A stretch of DNA of 64,000 bases from Microbulbifer sp. A4B17 (GCF_003076275.1 NZ_CP029064.1:2428501-2492500), one strand, 5' to 3'. Shown: positions 1 through 8,271, numbered from the stretch's first letter. Notes: generated by a model not told the origin, from the letters alone. Numbers and translations are program-made.

Positions 1-603
1 GGTTCCCGAAACCATTAAAGTGGGGCAATTGATTTTTTGATAGTCAATCCTGGTTGTTTTATTGTTGTCAAAAATCCAGAAGAACAATTCAAATAGTACT
101 TGCCCAGATTCAGGACCTAATCGATCAAAGACCTTGTGCTGGTCGTCTGGATTAAGTTTATTCAACCCGAATTTCGCCATTGTCGCGAAATCCGGTAGCA
201 TGACTTCATCCCAAAATTCACCCGCAGCCATGAACAACTTGCCCAGCGCACGCTCTTCTTCTGTGGTGGGCAGTATTCCCCAGTTTACGCTTCCGTTAAG
301 CAACACGATTGCCCGTGCCAAATCCATAGTCGCCAATTTCTGTGCAATAACACCGCCCAGGGAGTGGCCGACCAGTACAGGTTTTTGATTTAAAGATTGT
401 ACAAATGCCCTGATGTCAGCAACGTAGTCGGTGATACTCAGTCCTTTAAGGTGCTGCTGTTTTTGTTCTGACTTTAGATTTTCATGGTAGCGGTAGCTTG
501 GGCTGTGACAACGGAATCCTTCCTCTTCAAAATGCTGGTGAAAGTTCTCCATTGTCCAGGGGCCGGCATTGGTCCCGTGGATAAAGACGATAGGGGTTTC
601 CAA
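1..603 (-). CDS. alpha/beta hydrolase, 3' end cut by window edge
   Basis: Open on the minus strand from a TTG start at 603 to the window edge. The start is chosen because AGGAG sits six bases upstream and the protein then opens directly with the first beta strand (ETPIVFIHGTNAGPW). The nucleophile elbow GHSLGG lies around residues 78-83, and the visible part ends in the strand CPTLMVSGT that normally precedes the catalytic Asp. The Asp and His are therefore expected outside the window. It lies 28 bases downstream of the ABM gene and is probably co-transcribed with it. The substrate cannot be told from the sequence. Family assignment is firm; no specific function is claimed. Confidence 0.85.
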   Translation of the reverse strand, partial: METPIVFIHGTNAGPWTMENFHQHFEEEGFRCHSPSYRYHENLKSEQKQQHLKGLSITDYVADIRAFVQSLNQKPVLVGHSLGGVIAQKLATMDLARAIVLLNGSVNWGILPTTEEERALGKLFMAAGEFWDEVMLPDFATMAKFGLNKLNPDDQHKVFDRLGPESGQVLFELFFWIFDNNKTTRIDYQKINCPTLMVSGT

Positions 604-631
604 AGTCGGCTCCTGGTTTTTCAAGGCTTCC

Positions 632-934
632 TTAGACTTTAGATGCGAGGATATCCGCAGTCATAATTTGTGGTTCTGATGCGAGCAGTTCATCAGCTTT
701 GCCAAGCAATGCTGCTGCGATCTTGCCGTTAAGGTGCGCAGTCAAGCCGTCTTCATTGCCAAACGTGTCGAAAATAGCAAATCGCGTAGCGTTGATTTGT
801 ACGGCATACCAGCTCAGGGTTCCTTGCTCTTCCACAGCGAGCGGTTGGGCTGAGGTGAGCAGCGTCTTTACCTCATCAGCCTTATCCGCTTTGGCGTCAA
901 TCAGTGCCACGATGGCCAGTTTAGCTTCAGTCAT
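632..934 (-). CDS. antibiotic biosynthesis monooxygenase (ABM/YgiN-like) protein
   Basis: A 100-residue single-domain protein of the dimeric alpha+beta ABM fold. It shows the typical features: first strand AKLAIVALIDAK, the helix with ADEVKTLL, then ISWYAV-like (LSWYAVQI) and the FAIFDTFGNEDGLTAH segment, and the length is normal for the family. Members are cofactor-free oxygenases or quinone/methylglyoxal-related stress proteins. Together with the hydrolase directly downstream it suggests a small oxidative or xenobiotic stress operon (inference). It is divergent from the GlxA-type regulator at 1043, which probably controls it. Confidence 0.8.
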   Translation of the reverse strand: MTEAKLAIVALIDAKADKADEVKTLLTSAQPLAVEEQGTLSWYAVQINATRFAIFDTFGNEDGLTAHLNGKIAAALLGKADELLASEPQIMTADILASKV

Positions 935-1042
935 TGTTTTCTCTCACGTTGTTTGGTGATGAGTATCCTAAGAGAAGCTTAGACTTGACTATCAGTGTCC
1001 AAAAAGACAATGATCAGACAAAATTCGCCACTTTGAGGATTT

Positions 1043-2041
1043 ATGGCCCAGATAGTCATCTTGTCTATGTCAGGAGTTTTGTCGTCGGCCCTGGCTGGCG
1101 TTCAGGATATGTTTGCCCTGGGTGGCCTCCGCTTATCCGAAAGCCAGCACTCACTGGACCCTGCCTATCAACAATCCTGGTCCCCCGAAATCGTAGTCGC
1201 CAGTGCTGATGGCGCCGACATTATAGACGGGCAGGGCAGGCACTTTGCTGTAAGCCATGGGATATCACAGATATCCAGTTGCGAAGCCGTGATAGTCCCC
1301 GGATTTATGCCCAACCACTTTGGCGTGCCTCCTGAAAAGTTACTGGACCAATCGACCTGCGAATGGTTGCGAACCCAATATCGGCGTGGGGCGATCATCG
1401 CGGGTTCTTGTAGTGGCGTCTTGGCACTGGGTGAAGCGGGTCTGTTAAATGGACGACAATGCACAACTACCTGGTGGTTACACAATGAGTTGAAATCCCG
1501 CTTTAGCAATGCCTGCCCGCTATGGGCCAGTGGACTATTGGTAGATCAGAGAATTGTGACAGCGGGTGGCCCTTTATCTTGGGTAGATGTGACGCTACAA
1601 GTGATTAAGATGCTAGCTGGCGATGAAGTCGCAACCAAAGTTGCTGATCTCGCCGTTGTGGATTCCCACCCACGCTCGCAAACTTTGCATGTACCAAAAG
1701 GCTATCAGGTATCAAAAGAGCAGTTTCTGGTGGATGCAGAAAATGTGGTTCGCCAATATTTCGGTCAACAGTTAAGCAGTCAGTTACTGGCAAAAGAACT
1801 GTCGATATCCGAGCGAACATTACACCGACGGCTAAAACAGTTAACAGGCCAAGCACCCAAACAATTCATTGATAGCGTCCGTATGGAATACGCTCGCAGC
1901 CTTTTACTTAATTCGGCCAATAAAATTGCCAGTGTTGCGCACGAATTAGGCTATTCCGATGATGCGGTATTCCGACGTGTATTTAAATTGCATGTGGGGA
2001 TGAGTCCCAGTCAATTTAGGCAGAAAAATCAGAAGAGCTGA
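1043..2041 (+). CDS. GlxA-type AraC family transcriptional regulator
   Basis: 332 residues. The N-terminal 200 residues are a DJ-1/PfpI (GATase1-like) sensor domain with the elbow GSCSGVLALGEAG and a TTWW motif. The C-terminal 100 residues carry the two AraC helix-turn-helix motifs (LAKELSISERTLHRRLK and IASVAHELGYSDDAVFRRVFK). The ATG at 1043 follows GAGG at good spacing. It is divergent from the ABM/hydrolase pair with a 108-base shared intergenic region, so local regulation of that pair is likely. The ligand is unknown. Confidence 0.88.
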   Translation: MAQIVILSMSGVLSSALAGVQDMFALGGLRLSESQHSLDPAYQQSWSPEIVVASADGADIIDGQGRHFAVSHGISQISSCEAVIVPGFMPNHFGVPPEKLLDQSTCEWLRTQYRRGAIIAGSCSGVLALGEAGLLNGRQCTTTWWLHNELKSRFSNACPLWASGLLVDQRIVTAGGPLSWVDVTLQVIKMLAGDEVATKVADLAVVDSHPRSQTLHVPKGYQVSKEQFLVDAENVVRQYFGQQLSSQLLAKELSISERTLHRRLKQLTGQAPKQFIDSVRMEYARSLLLNSANKIASVAHELGYSDDAVFRRVFKLHVGMSPSQFRQKNQKS

Positions 2042-2177
2042 TTCTTGGATGATAACGCCCCTAAACTCTAAACAACCCAATTATTTAGTTTGGTGTTAAA
2101 CTATTTCATCTGCAAGGTTGAGGGCAGAAAATATTAAATGTAGACTGTTTTTTTCATAATAAGAGAAAATTGATCTT

Positions 2178-2555
2178 TTGGGTGCTAAGTTCAGTGTTAT
2201 AAAAAAACTAAAAGCTCTATTCATATTTGCGTGTGTCATGGGATTATATTTGATTGTTGTTGAATATATTTATAAAGGCAATAATCCACCTTTAGAATCA
2301 TTTTCATATGATAAGGATGATGCGAAAAAATTGCAGAGGCTGTGTTTATCTTTGGATTCAACATACCATGAAAATTACATAGATAACTCTACTGATTTGA
2401 GTGTTAGGCAGATTTCATTTGAGTCAGAAGCCGGGAGAAGACTTTATTATTGGGTTCCTAAAGTCCCGGATGACTTGGCGGTACCTAGGAAAAATTATTG
2501 TCAGGTAATCCTTGATGGCAGAGGATATGTTTTGAAGGCTGAGTTCATCAAATGA
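2178..2555 (+). CDS. small single-pass membrane protein, unknown
   Basis: 125 residues from a TTG codon, the earliest in-frame start. The N terminus has a positively charged segment followed by one hydrophobic stretch (ALFIFACVMGLYLIVVEYIY, about residues 13-32). The rest is a polar domain with two Cys, predicted outside the cytoplasm. The ORF is AT-rich compared with its neighbours. No family recognised. The start is uncertain because no clear ribosome site is seen. It stands alone between the regulator and the DJ-1 gene. Confidence 0.5.
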   Translation: MGAKFSVIKKLKALFIFACVMGLYLIVVEYIYKGNNPPLESFSYDKDDAKKLQRLCLSLDSTYHENYIDNSTDLSVRQISFESEAGRRLYYWVPKVPDDLAVPRKNYCQVILDGRGYVLKAEFIK

Positions 2556-2746
2556 GTGATTATATTGATAACCTGGCCAGCCAAGCAATCTAGCTAGTTC
2601 TTCTTTAAAAGGTAGGTCAACCTAGGTATCCAAAGATAAGATTTTACTGCCTTTCATTGATCAAGTGCTGCTCTGAGTAAAGCCTTGGGGCTGTGTTCAT
2701 ATATTTAAAATTCTAACCTGCTTAGTAAAACAGGAAGAATATCAGG

Positions 2747-3316
2747 TTATTCAGGTGGTAGATAAACATTCACCGTCTGTGCAATCTCCTTCGATAGATC
2801 TTTCCCAAATAAGCAGGTGACGAGTTCAAAAGCGAACTCGATAGAGGTCCCGGGTGATTGGCTGGTCACCAAATTCCGGTCGACCACCACTCTCTGATCA
2901 CTGGTTTCCTTCACATATTGACTAAGTTCGCTGCGAAAAGTCTTGTAGCAAGTGGCCTTAAAATTGGTTATTAACCCCTGCCGGCCAAGAACGATCACCG
3001 GAGCGGTGCAAATTGCCCCTAGCCAGCGACCCGATTCCAGTTGCTCCCGGATAAGCTTTATTAGGGGGGCTGAGTTATGCATTTGCTCGGCACCTTCCTT
3101 GCCGCCTGGCAGAGCTATAAGATCCCACGTAGAGTCCAAACAATCCTCTATGGAGCAGGGGGCTTCAATAACAAGGTTACGCAGGGTAGTTATACGCCTA
3201 CTCGGCATAATTGATGCCAAGGCCAGCTCTGCCTCCGTTCGGCTCAAAATATCGTAGATGGCAATGGTTTCGATATCCTCGTTACCATCGGCGACGGGAA
3301 TCAGTATTTTAGGCAC
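2747..3316 (-). CDS. DJ-1/PfpI family protein (YajL-like)
   Basis: 189 residues from a GTG start with GGAG eight bases upstream. The sequence has the hallmarks of the DJ-1/YajL/ThiJ group: conserved Glu in VADGNEDIE near residue 13-17, the ALPGGKEGAEQ segment, and the nucleophile elbow AICTAPVIVLG with the reactive Cys. Family members act as chaperone-like or glyoxalase/deglycase stress proteins. The exact activity cannot be assigned. It stands alone; the regulator at 1043 also carries a DJ-1-type domain but as a sensor, not an enzyme. Confidence 0.85.
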   Translation of the reverse strand: MPKILIPVADGNEDIETIAIYDILSRTEAELALASIMPSRRITTLRNLVIEAPCSIEDCLDSTWDLIALPGGKEGAEQMHNSAPLIKLIREQLESGRWLGAICTAPVIVLGRQGLITNFKATCYKTFRSELSQYVKETSDQRVVVDRNLVTSQSPGTSIEFAFELVTCLFGKDLSKEIAQTVNVYLPPE

Positions 3317-3440
3317 GGTCGCAGCTCCAAAACGATGGGGTTAACCTATTTATAGGCTTTCCAGGCTCATCCTACATCTTTGAGTTGGTAGAATCCCTAA
3401 CGGGCTAAGATCATTCCTCTAAAAGACCTACCGTAGGGTG

Positions 3441-3718
3441 CATCGCACTCGAAATTTACGTTCTTCCAATTTTATTAAGTGCACGTGATGCTACATTTAG
3501 CTTGATCGCCGCCGGTTATGGCAATCAGGATATCGCCGGGACAGGCCTTTTACTTGTTGCCGCGATCGATTTGTGTGGTAGCCATCGGCGCCAGGAAAGG
3601 AGGTTCGCTCAATTTGCTCGCTACTAGCGGTGTATCTTGATTAGATAGTGGGTCTTGGGGTCAGGTTTATACGAAGCAAATTGTGGGCTTCCTCTCGGTA
3701 AAAGAGAGGAGGCCCATA
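3441..3718 (-). pseudogene. decayed copy of the 3' part of dbpA
   Basis: This gene-free stretch aligns by eye with the 3' end of the dbpA gene at 13.04-13.40 kb on the same strand. Shared blocks include gatcgccgccggtta, caggatatcgccggg, ggtagccatcgg, ggaaaggaggttc, gatagtgggtc and the final segment. About 70 bases present in dbpA between the two left blocks are missing here, and the copy has many substitutions and in-frame stops, so it cannot be translated. It is a relic of a duplication or of recombination with a related strain. Extent is approximate. Confidence 0.75.
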
Positions 3719-3756
3719 GGGTTGAAGCGAATTTGATTGACTTGTTGTGAATTTTA

Positions 3757-4086
3757 TCATTCATGTATTTTGCGTCGACCCTGCTGATACTTTATATGCT
3801 CTTTCAGAGACTGGTCAGGTTCTTTTTTAAAGCTTTTGAGTCTGCTGATTTTTTCGTTGACTTTAACTTCTGACTCTATTTCCTGAGAGAACGTTTCGTC
3901 TATCTCGTGATTTGTTAGCCATGCGAGATTGGAAGCAGCTCTACGAAATAATTGCGAGCTTTGTTTTTTCCTCTTACGGATATTTTTACGGCTGCTCTTA
4001 TCATTCTCACCATAGAAGTTTCTTCTATCTTTTTCATAGCTAAGATTTTTCTTTTCTTGTGGATTCTTAACTTTACTCATTTTCAC
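3757..4086 (-). CDS. small highly basic protein, unknown
   Basis: 109 residues from GTG at 4086 (or 107 from the ATG at 4080). Very rich in Lys, Arg, Gln and Glu, with predicted helices and no hydrophobic segment (e.g. RKNIRKRKKQSSQLFRRAASN). A nucleic-acid-binding role would fit the charge but is not supported by a recognised domain. It begins about 15-20 bases after an attC-like core at 4098-4104, the position expected for an integron cassette gene. No known family. Confidence 0.5.
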   Translation of the reverse strand: MKMSKVKNPQEKKNLSYEKDRRNFYGENDKSSRKNIRKRKKQSSQLFRRAASNLAWLTNHEIDETFSQEIESEVKVNEKISRLKSFKKEPDQSLKEHIKYQQGRRKIHE

Positions 4087-4097
4087 TTATAACGATG

Positions 4098-4167
4098 TAT
4101 TAACGGGCGCACGTATTTCAGTGTATCCCGATGAGCGATAGTGAATGAATTGAACACTTGGTTATGC
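4098..4167 (-). repeat. attC-like site between two cassette genes
   Basis: Read on the minus strand, the stop of the 4174-4455 gene is followed by GCATAACC, a pairing block CAAGTGTTC, a second block GATACACTG that can pair with it, and a terminal GCGCCCGTTAAT core. The next gene starts just beyond. Order, length (about 70 bases) and position directly after a stop codon match integron attC sites. The L'-R' spacing is longer than usual, so this is called attC-like, not proven. Confidence 0.5.
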
Positions 4168-4173
4168 GCTTTT

Positions 4174-4455
4174 TTATATGAGACATATAACAAGTATTGC
4201 TATTAGCCAAAAACACATGCCTAGAATACAAACAGGCATAGCGCCTAGGTATACTTGGCCTGACCTCTCGATAAATGTAAAGCCTGTCTGGTGCTTTCTT
4301 TTCTTGCCGGTTCCCTTGTCCTTTATAATTTTATCAGCTCTCCACTTGCCAAATGACACTATAGGTGTCAACAAGTAACCAGTACTATACGATATTCCCC
4401 AGTATATAACTTCGACAAACAGAAAAATAAATATGATTCCAATAAAGTCTTCCAT
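4174..4455 (-). CDS. small two-pass membrane protein, unknown
   Basis: 93 residues. Two hydrophobic segments, FIGIIFIFLFVEVIYWGISY near residues 4-23 and a C-terminal MPVCILGMCFWLIAILVICL, flank a basic cytoplasmic-type loop rich in Lys (DKGTGKKRKHQ). The architecture resembles many small cassette-encoded membrane proteins of unknown role. It lies between two attC-like sites, with the start about 60 bases after the upstream core. No family recognised. Confidence 0.55.
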   Translation of the reverse strand: MEDFIGIIFIFLFVEVIYWGISYSTGYLLTPIVSFGKWRADKIIKDKGTGKKRKHQTGFTFIERSGQVYLGAMPVCILGMCFWLIAILVICLI

Positions 4456-4513
4456 AGATACTTCCGTTGTAGGCTACACATAGTCCTTCAATAATAGTTT
4501 TTAGCTCCCATAC

Positions 4514-4568
4514 TCATAACGCTTTGGTAAGCTGTACCGTCAGGCGCCCACTTAATTAACTTGTTATA
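4514..4568 (-). repeat. attC-like site after the phosphatase pseudogene
   Basis: On the minus strand the stop of the phosphatase relic overlaps TATAACAAG followed by TTAATTAAG, and the site ends in AAAGCGTTATGA. TAACAAG at the beginning and GCGTTATG at the end are the usual outer motifs of attC sites in marine cassette arrays. The site is short (about 55 bases) and its internal pairing is weak, so it may be a worn site. Confidence 0.45.
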
Positions 4569-5034
4569 TGATTACGCCATGCTCATAATCACAAATGAAA
4601 TCATATTGCTCCTGAGTATCGGGAATAGGAATACCTCTAGTAGCAGATACCATGTCAATGGCCTCCTGTGAGGACATATTATCCTTAATAAGCAGACAGG
4701 ATGCAGTGATACCTTTGCGGCCAATGCCGGCTCTGCAATGGATTGCGATATCTATACCACTTAAAAGCTCTTAGTGTAGATTATTGATTAGCTCACTAAA
4801 GGCTTGTGGCTTTGGTAAGCCTCTATCCTTGATTTGAAAGCTCTGGAATTCGATATTATGGGCTTTCATCTCCTGGCGTTCTTTAGCTGATCCAAGCTCA
4901 TATTCTTCGCTATTTTCTAACAGGGATACAACTTTAGAAATTCCTATCTTAGAAAAATATTTGACGTCTTCAGCTAACCATTCCGCAGAGGGTTTAGGCA
5001 TTACATAAAGCGTACCGTTACCAATCTTTGTCAC
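4564..5034 (-). pseudogene. dual-specificity protein phosphatase with in-frame stop
   Basis: The N-terminal half (5034-4771) reads to a TAA at 4771-4773. The same frame continues without another stop to the TAA at 4564. The second half contains the Cys-based phosphatase signature HCRAGIGRKG and ends in VSATRGIPIPDTQEQYDFI. Upstream of the stop is the general-acid segment IKDRGLPKPQ. The parts align in order with CDKN3-like bacterial phosphatases. The frame also runs upstream of the GTG (FYDPFSFEV, which resembles family N termini) without a start codon, so the 5' end may be damaged too. The stop falls between general acid and catalytic Cys, so the product is inactive unless read through. Confidence 0.75.
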
Positions 5035-5117
5035 TTCAAAACTGAAGGGATCATAAAACTCCTTCTCACATAATACTTATAGATGCTCCAAGGGCCGGAG
5101 TATCCTGTCTGCGATTG

Positions 5118-5507
5118 TTAATGTTTATGGAATTCTGGGCATACTTCACGAAGTTGATTGCTTGCCAATTGCACCATACTCCTGTTGAAATTTTGAGCAA
5201 AGCTTCTGGCCTGGGCTATAAGATCTTCATGGTTAACACAATACTGCGAATCAGCTCCAACCCAAAGTATCTCCCACTTAGTATTTTTAAAAATACATGA
5301 AGTAAATGGAATATCGAAGCCTGGGCGAGAAGGGCCAATTCCATCCGCTACTACGATGAAGTAAACATTATCCTCTTTAAACGCTTTCTCTGCCAAGATC
5401 GCTGCAATTTCAGGTTTGTAACTATCCTTTTGCGATTCAAAAGAGCAATCAGAAAGTGCCTTGCCAGAAATCAAACATATTAGAGCTAAAGCCAGTATTT
5501 TTTTCAT
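5118..5507 (-). CDS. small secreted protein, unknown
   Basis: About 130 residues from the ATG at 5507. I prefer this to an upstream in-frame start because it gives a clean signal peptide (MKKILALALICLISGKALS) with cleavage near residue 19. The mature part has four Cys, which suggests disulfides in the periplasm, and a VYFIVVADGIGPSRPG motif. It starts 13 bases after a GACGTTAG sequence resembling an attC core, as cassette genes do. No family recognised. Confidence 0.6.
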   Translation of the reverse strand: MKKILALALICLISGKALSDCSFESQKDSYKPEIAAILAEKAFKEDNVYFIVVADGIGPSRPGFDIPFTSCIFKNTKWEILWVGADSQYCVNHEDLIAQARSFAQNFNRSMVQLASNQLREVCPEFHKH

Positions 5508-5941
5508 GTCTATACTAACGTCGCGAATAAGAGTAGCCGAAGTAGAGTATAAGCAGCCAAACCCAGCCACCGAGTGGGTGATCTTGCCGGGCTTGGTTAT
5601 ACTGGCACACCCAGAAGAACCTACTAGTTCTCTGCCGGATAAATTTGCTGTGAAAAATACCATATTTTCCCTACCAGTTAACTGGCTGATTGACATTCCG
5701 CAATGGAGTAGTCGGTTTGTAGGGCTTGTTGAGTTAAAACGAAGCCATAGTGCCAGATTGTAGGAAAACTCTCAGGAGACGTATGCTCAGGTAGAGGTTA
5801 ATTCTTGCAGAAAATACAAGCCACCTAAAAATTGACTGCCAGAATAACGCTTAACCGGTTGAAACGGAGTTGTTTTTTCACGCTAGCGTAGTATTAAAGA
5901 GTGAACGAATCAACGCAGTGGAAGTCGGGTTAACTATTTTT
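5508..5941. other. gene-free stretch with a possible attC-like site
   Basis: No supported gene. The minus-strand frame of the secreted protein stays open 62 codons upstream of its signal peptide, and a plus-strand ORF mirrors it; neither looks like a real protein start. At 5842-5936, directly after the stop of the GrpB relic, the minus strand has AGTTAACCCGAC at one end and TTAAGCGTTATTC at the other. The outer motifs and position fit an attC site, but the internal arms pair poorly. Confidence 0.3.
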
Positions 5942-6445
5942 TTAGCTGCGTATCCTGCCCGATAGTACAGCCTTGACAAATGGCCATTTGTTTTGAGTGT
6001 AGACTTCACGGTCTTGAGGGTTATCTTGGGCAAGCTTTTGTTTTAATGCTGCGTATTTCTGAGCGATGGTACGGTTATTACGCAATATGTCGCGAAATTT
6101 AAGGCGCTCTTGCCAAAGATTACTTTTGAATGGGATGAGGTGAAGATGATGCGTGCGGTATTCAGGCTTAGGTTTACAAAACCAATGTATAATATCATCT
6201 CTGTATGAATAATAGCAATAATCAATCACCGATAAAGCTTCAATAGCAGGTTTAGAGCTAGGTAAGTCATTTACCCCAAACATTATGTCGATGATGGGTT
6301 TTGCAGATAGACCAGGAACTGAAGTGCTACCAACGTGCTCGACAGCTCTGCACAGCCATTCGCTTGCTACATTAAGAAGAATTCCTTTCTCCTTCTAAAA
6401 TGCATCAGGCCAAGCACTATTGTAGTTTTCTATTTCAATTTTCAT
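5942..6445 (-). pseudogene. GrpB (UPF0157) family gene with in-frame stop
   Basis: Starting at the ATG at 6445 the frame reads MKIEIENYNSAWPDAF, then TAG at codon 17 (6397-6395), then continues unbroken to 5942. After the stop come the family blocks VEHVGSTSVPGLSAKPIIDI, HHLHLIP and the C-terminal HNNR-like RNNRTIAQKYAALK region. Length without the stop (about 167 residues) is normal for GrpB-like nucleotidyltransferase-fold proteins. TAG at a position that is usually Gln or Lys suggests a single nonsense mutation. An internal ATG at 6283 could give a fragment lacking the GST motif. Confidence 0.8.
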
Positions 6446-6565
6446 TTCAAAGAAGAAAGGCTGTCGGCGCTAAATTAACTGGTAGGCCGATATTGCCCCA
6501 AGCTGATACGTAGCGGAAACGCCGCAATATTGGCTTATCCATTTTAGTTGTTTGCTAGCAGTAAA

Positions 6566-6931
6566 CTAAATCCACACATCATTTTTTGCCGTTAACCTGT
6601 TTTCAGTGCCGCCAGTGTTAACAACGCCTTTAGGCTCAACAAGCATGATTTGGCATTCATCTCTTGCAGATGGTTTATGTTCAACACCCTTTGGGATAAC
6701 AAACATTTCACCTGAGTTAATTTCAACCTTGCCATCACGGAATTCAATAAGTAGTGAGCCTTCAATTACAATAAACACTTCATCTGTATCAGGGTGATTA
6801 TGCCAAACAAAGTCACCTTCAACTTTAACTAGCTTGAATTGATAATCATTCATCTCTGCGATTACACGCGGAGACCAATGCTCAGTAAATTTTGTGTACT
6901 TCTCTTTGAGATTAATTGCATTAAAATCCAT
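6566..6931 (-). CDS. small cupin domain protein
   Basis: 121 residues, one cupin barrel. Metal-ligand motif 1 is FVWHNHPDTDEVFIVIEG (His, His, Glu) and motif 2 is the PKGVEHKPSARDE region with the third His. This is the common form seen in cupins that bind a metal and act on small molecules or as sugar/phosphomannose-isomerase-like proteins. No substrate can be assigned. The gene starts next to the long palindrome at 6963-7066, and a second small hairpin region lies downstream. Confidence 0.8.
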   Translation of the reverse strand: MDFNAINLKEKYTKFTEHWSPRVIAEMNDYQFKLVKVEGDFVWHNHPDTDEVFIVIEGSLLIEFRDGKVEINSGEMFVIPKGVEHKPSARDECQIMLVEPKGVVNTGGTENRLTAKNDVWI

Positions 6932-6962
6932 TCAGAATCCCTTCTGTTACTAAAAAGGGAGT

Positions 6963-7066
6963 AGGAAAGAATATACCGCACTCGGGACCCTATGAGGCAT
7001 GGATGCCGATTAGGAGCTTACAGGGATGTATTTACAGCGTGTCTCGAGTACGGTATATCCTTTCCT
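6963..7066. repeat. long imperfect palindrome (REP/MITE-like)
   Basis: Two 22-base arms at 6963-6984 and 7045-7066 are inverted copies of each other with two mismatches. The 60-base interior holds a smaller hairpin (ggcatggatgcc) and the string gatgtatttacagcgtgtc, which I recall as typical of dispersed repeats in marine gammaproteobacteria. No second copy was noticed in this window. It lies immediately upstream of the cupin gene. Confidence 0.6.
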
Positions 7067-7086
7067 TCCACCCCAGTAGTAAGTAC

Positions 7087-7143
7087 TGCTAACGTCGGGA
7101 ACTAAGCTGAGCGTTAGCTTGTCCAGGTCGCGCCTGTTAGGTT
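7087..7143 (-). repeat. attC-like site
   Basis: 57 bases on the minus strand beginning CCTAACAGGCG and ending CGACGTTAGCA. The outer blocks CCTAAC and GTTAGC can pair, and inner blocks GACCTGGACAAGC and its partner GCTTAGTTCCC pair with extra unpaired bases, the asymmetry expected of attC hairpins. The terminal GTTAGCA resembles the GTTRRRY core. Confidence 0.45.
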
Positions 7144-7450
7144 CCGCAATCCCTATATCAATAAACCAATGAATTGTAGTGGAGAAGTAGTCAGCTTTAA
7201 AATTATAATGAGGTCGGTATCCATTCTTTACGGTGATATTTTTACCAGAAAAACAAATCTGTACAAGGGTATCAGGCTCCCAGTCCTCGTTTTCATTTCT
7301 ATTGAATTTATCAGAAATTACATTTGTTTCTTACAGAAGTTAGCGCCTCAGCAACCCGTAGCTACCACGCAGAGAAGCGGAGTGTAAGCTATCGGGCGCC
7401 GAAGGCGCGAAGTATATTGACTTATTAAAACTTTTCATCGATTCTTTTGT
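7144..7450. other. gene-free stretch
   Basis: Contains one plus-strand ORF of 72 codons (7169-7387) with no recognisable domain, no clear ribosome site and the opposite orientation to the surrounding cassettes; I do not call it. The stretch tcgggcgccgaaggcgcga near 7394 forms a short GC-rich hairpin that could be part of another worn cassette boundary. Confidence 0.3.
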
Positions 7451-7876
7451 TTAAATTTTTTCCCAATTTTTTGCTCCTTTTAGCTTTTTTAGAGCTTCTT
7501 CTGAAACAAAATTTCTCAAGTAACCGCAATCACCGCATATTACAGGAACAGTTTTGGCGGAAGAGAACATGCTTGATGATAATTTAGGTAATAATTCTCC
7601 ACCAATTGTTGTAGTGTCGACGTATTCTTTGCACTTATAAACGTTTTCTGATTTACACTCTGGGCATGGTTTCATTTGTTTTTCCTCATAATCGAGGTCT
7701 TGAACGTCAATGTCTAGTGCTGAAGCTAAAGCTTTTCTTGACTGCAATGAAGCTGATGCCTCCTTTTCAATTCGTTGTATAGTCCTCAAGTTAAGTCCAG
7801 AAGCTATGGCTAGCTCTTCTTGAGACCAAGATTTGCCTTTTCTTAACTTTGCAATTAGCTCAGCATTAACTTTCAT
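7451..7876 (-). CDS. XRE-type HTH protein with zinc ribbon
   Basis: 141 residues. Residues 8-60 form a helix-turn-helix of the XRE/Cro family (WSQEELAIASGLNLRTIQRIE). Residues 68-120 hold two CxxC pairs (CPECKSENVY and CGDCGYLRNF), a likely zinc ribbon. Such HTH-zinc-ribbon proteins are common cargo in cassette and mobile regions, probably as regulators. The target is unknown, and no partner toxin is seen beside it. Confidence 0.75.
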   Translation of the reverse strand: MKVNAELIAKLRKGKSWSQEELAIASGLNLRTIQRIEKEASASLQSRKALASALDIDVQDLDYEEKQMKPCPECKSENVYKCKEYVDTTTIGGELLPKLSSSMFSSAKTVPVICGDCGYLRNFVSEEALKKLKGAKNWEKI

Positions 7877-8271
7877 CTACTATTCTCGACCTAAGTTTTG
7901 GAGACATGTTTAGTCTCTGGCGTATCAGAGGAAATTCATACGGCTTATTTGCGAATGAGACCCGCTAACTATACGTCACTTTTGCGACAGTAAGTAGATT
8001 CGGTGAAATTCTAACGCCTTGCACGCGGGTCAATATGGAGTAGCGAAGCGGCGGAGTGTAAACGAAAAATTTTCCGCAGCGGCTTAGGTGTGGCACTAAT
8101 ACTACGTAGCACCACTCCACCGATCTCCATTTCATCCTTAGGCTTCGAGGAGGCATCTTTCGCCACAAAGATAACAAGACCTGCTCTGTGCATAATCGCC
8201 TTGCGGTAAAGCGTGTGGGCTCTCTACAGTATTGATAGCATTTAGCTCTATGATGCCCGCTGTCCGCACGG
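7877..8271. other. gene-free stretch
   Basis: No supported gene. Two overlapping minus-strand ORFs of 60-70 codons (8193-8011 and 8177-7965) have no ribosome site or recognised domain. The string taacgccttgcacgcggg near 8011 resembles a cassette boundary but has no clear partner. The right part is downstream sequence of the DUF1295 gene. Confidence 0.3.

Noticed and set aside
62-388. Plus-strand ORF of 108 codons
   Set aside because: It is antisense to the alpha/beta hydrolase, whose GHSLGG motif and clean frame are on the minus strand.
7169-7387. Small plus-strand gene
   Set aside because: No ribosome site, no recognisable domain, and orientation opposite to the surrounding cassette genes.
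7965-8193. Two overlapping small minus-strand ORFs
   Set aside because: They overlap in different frames, lack ribosome sites and resemble no family.
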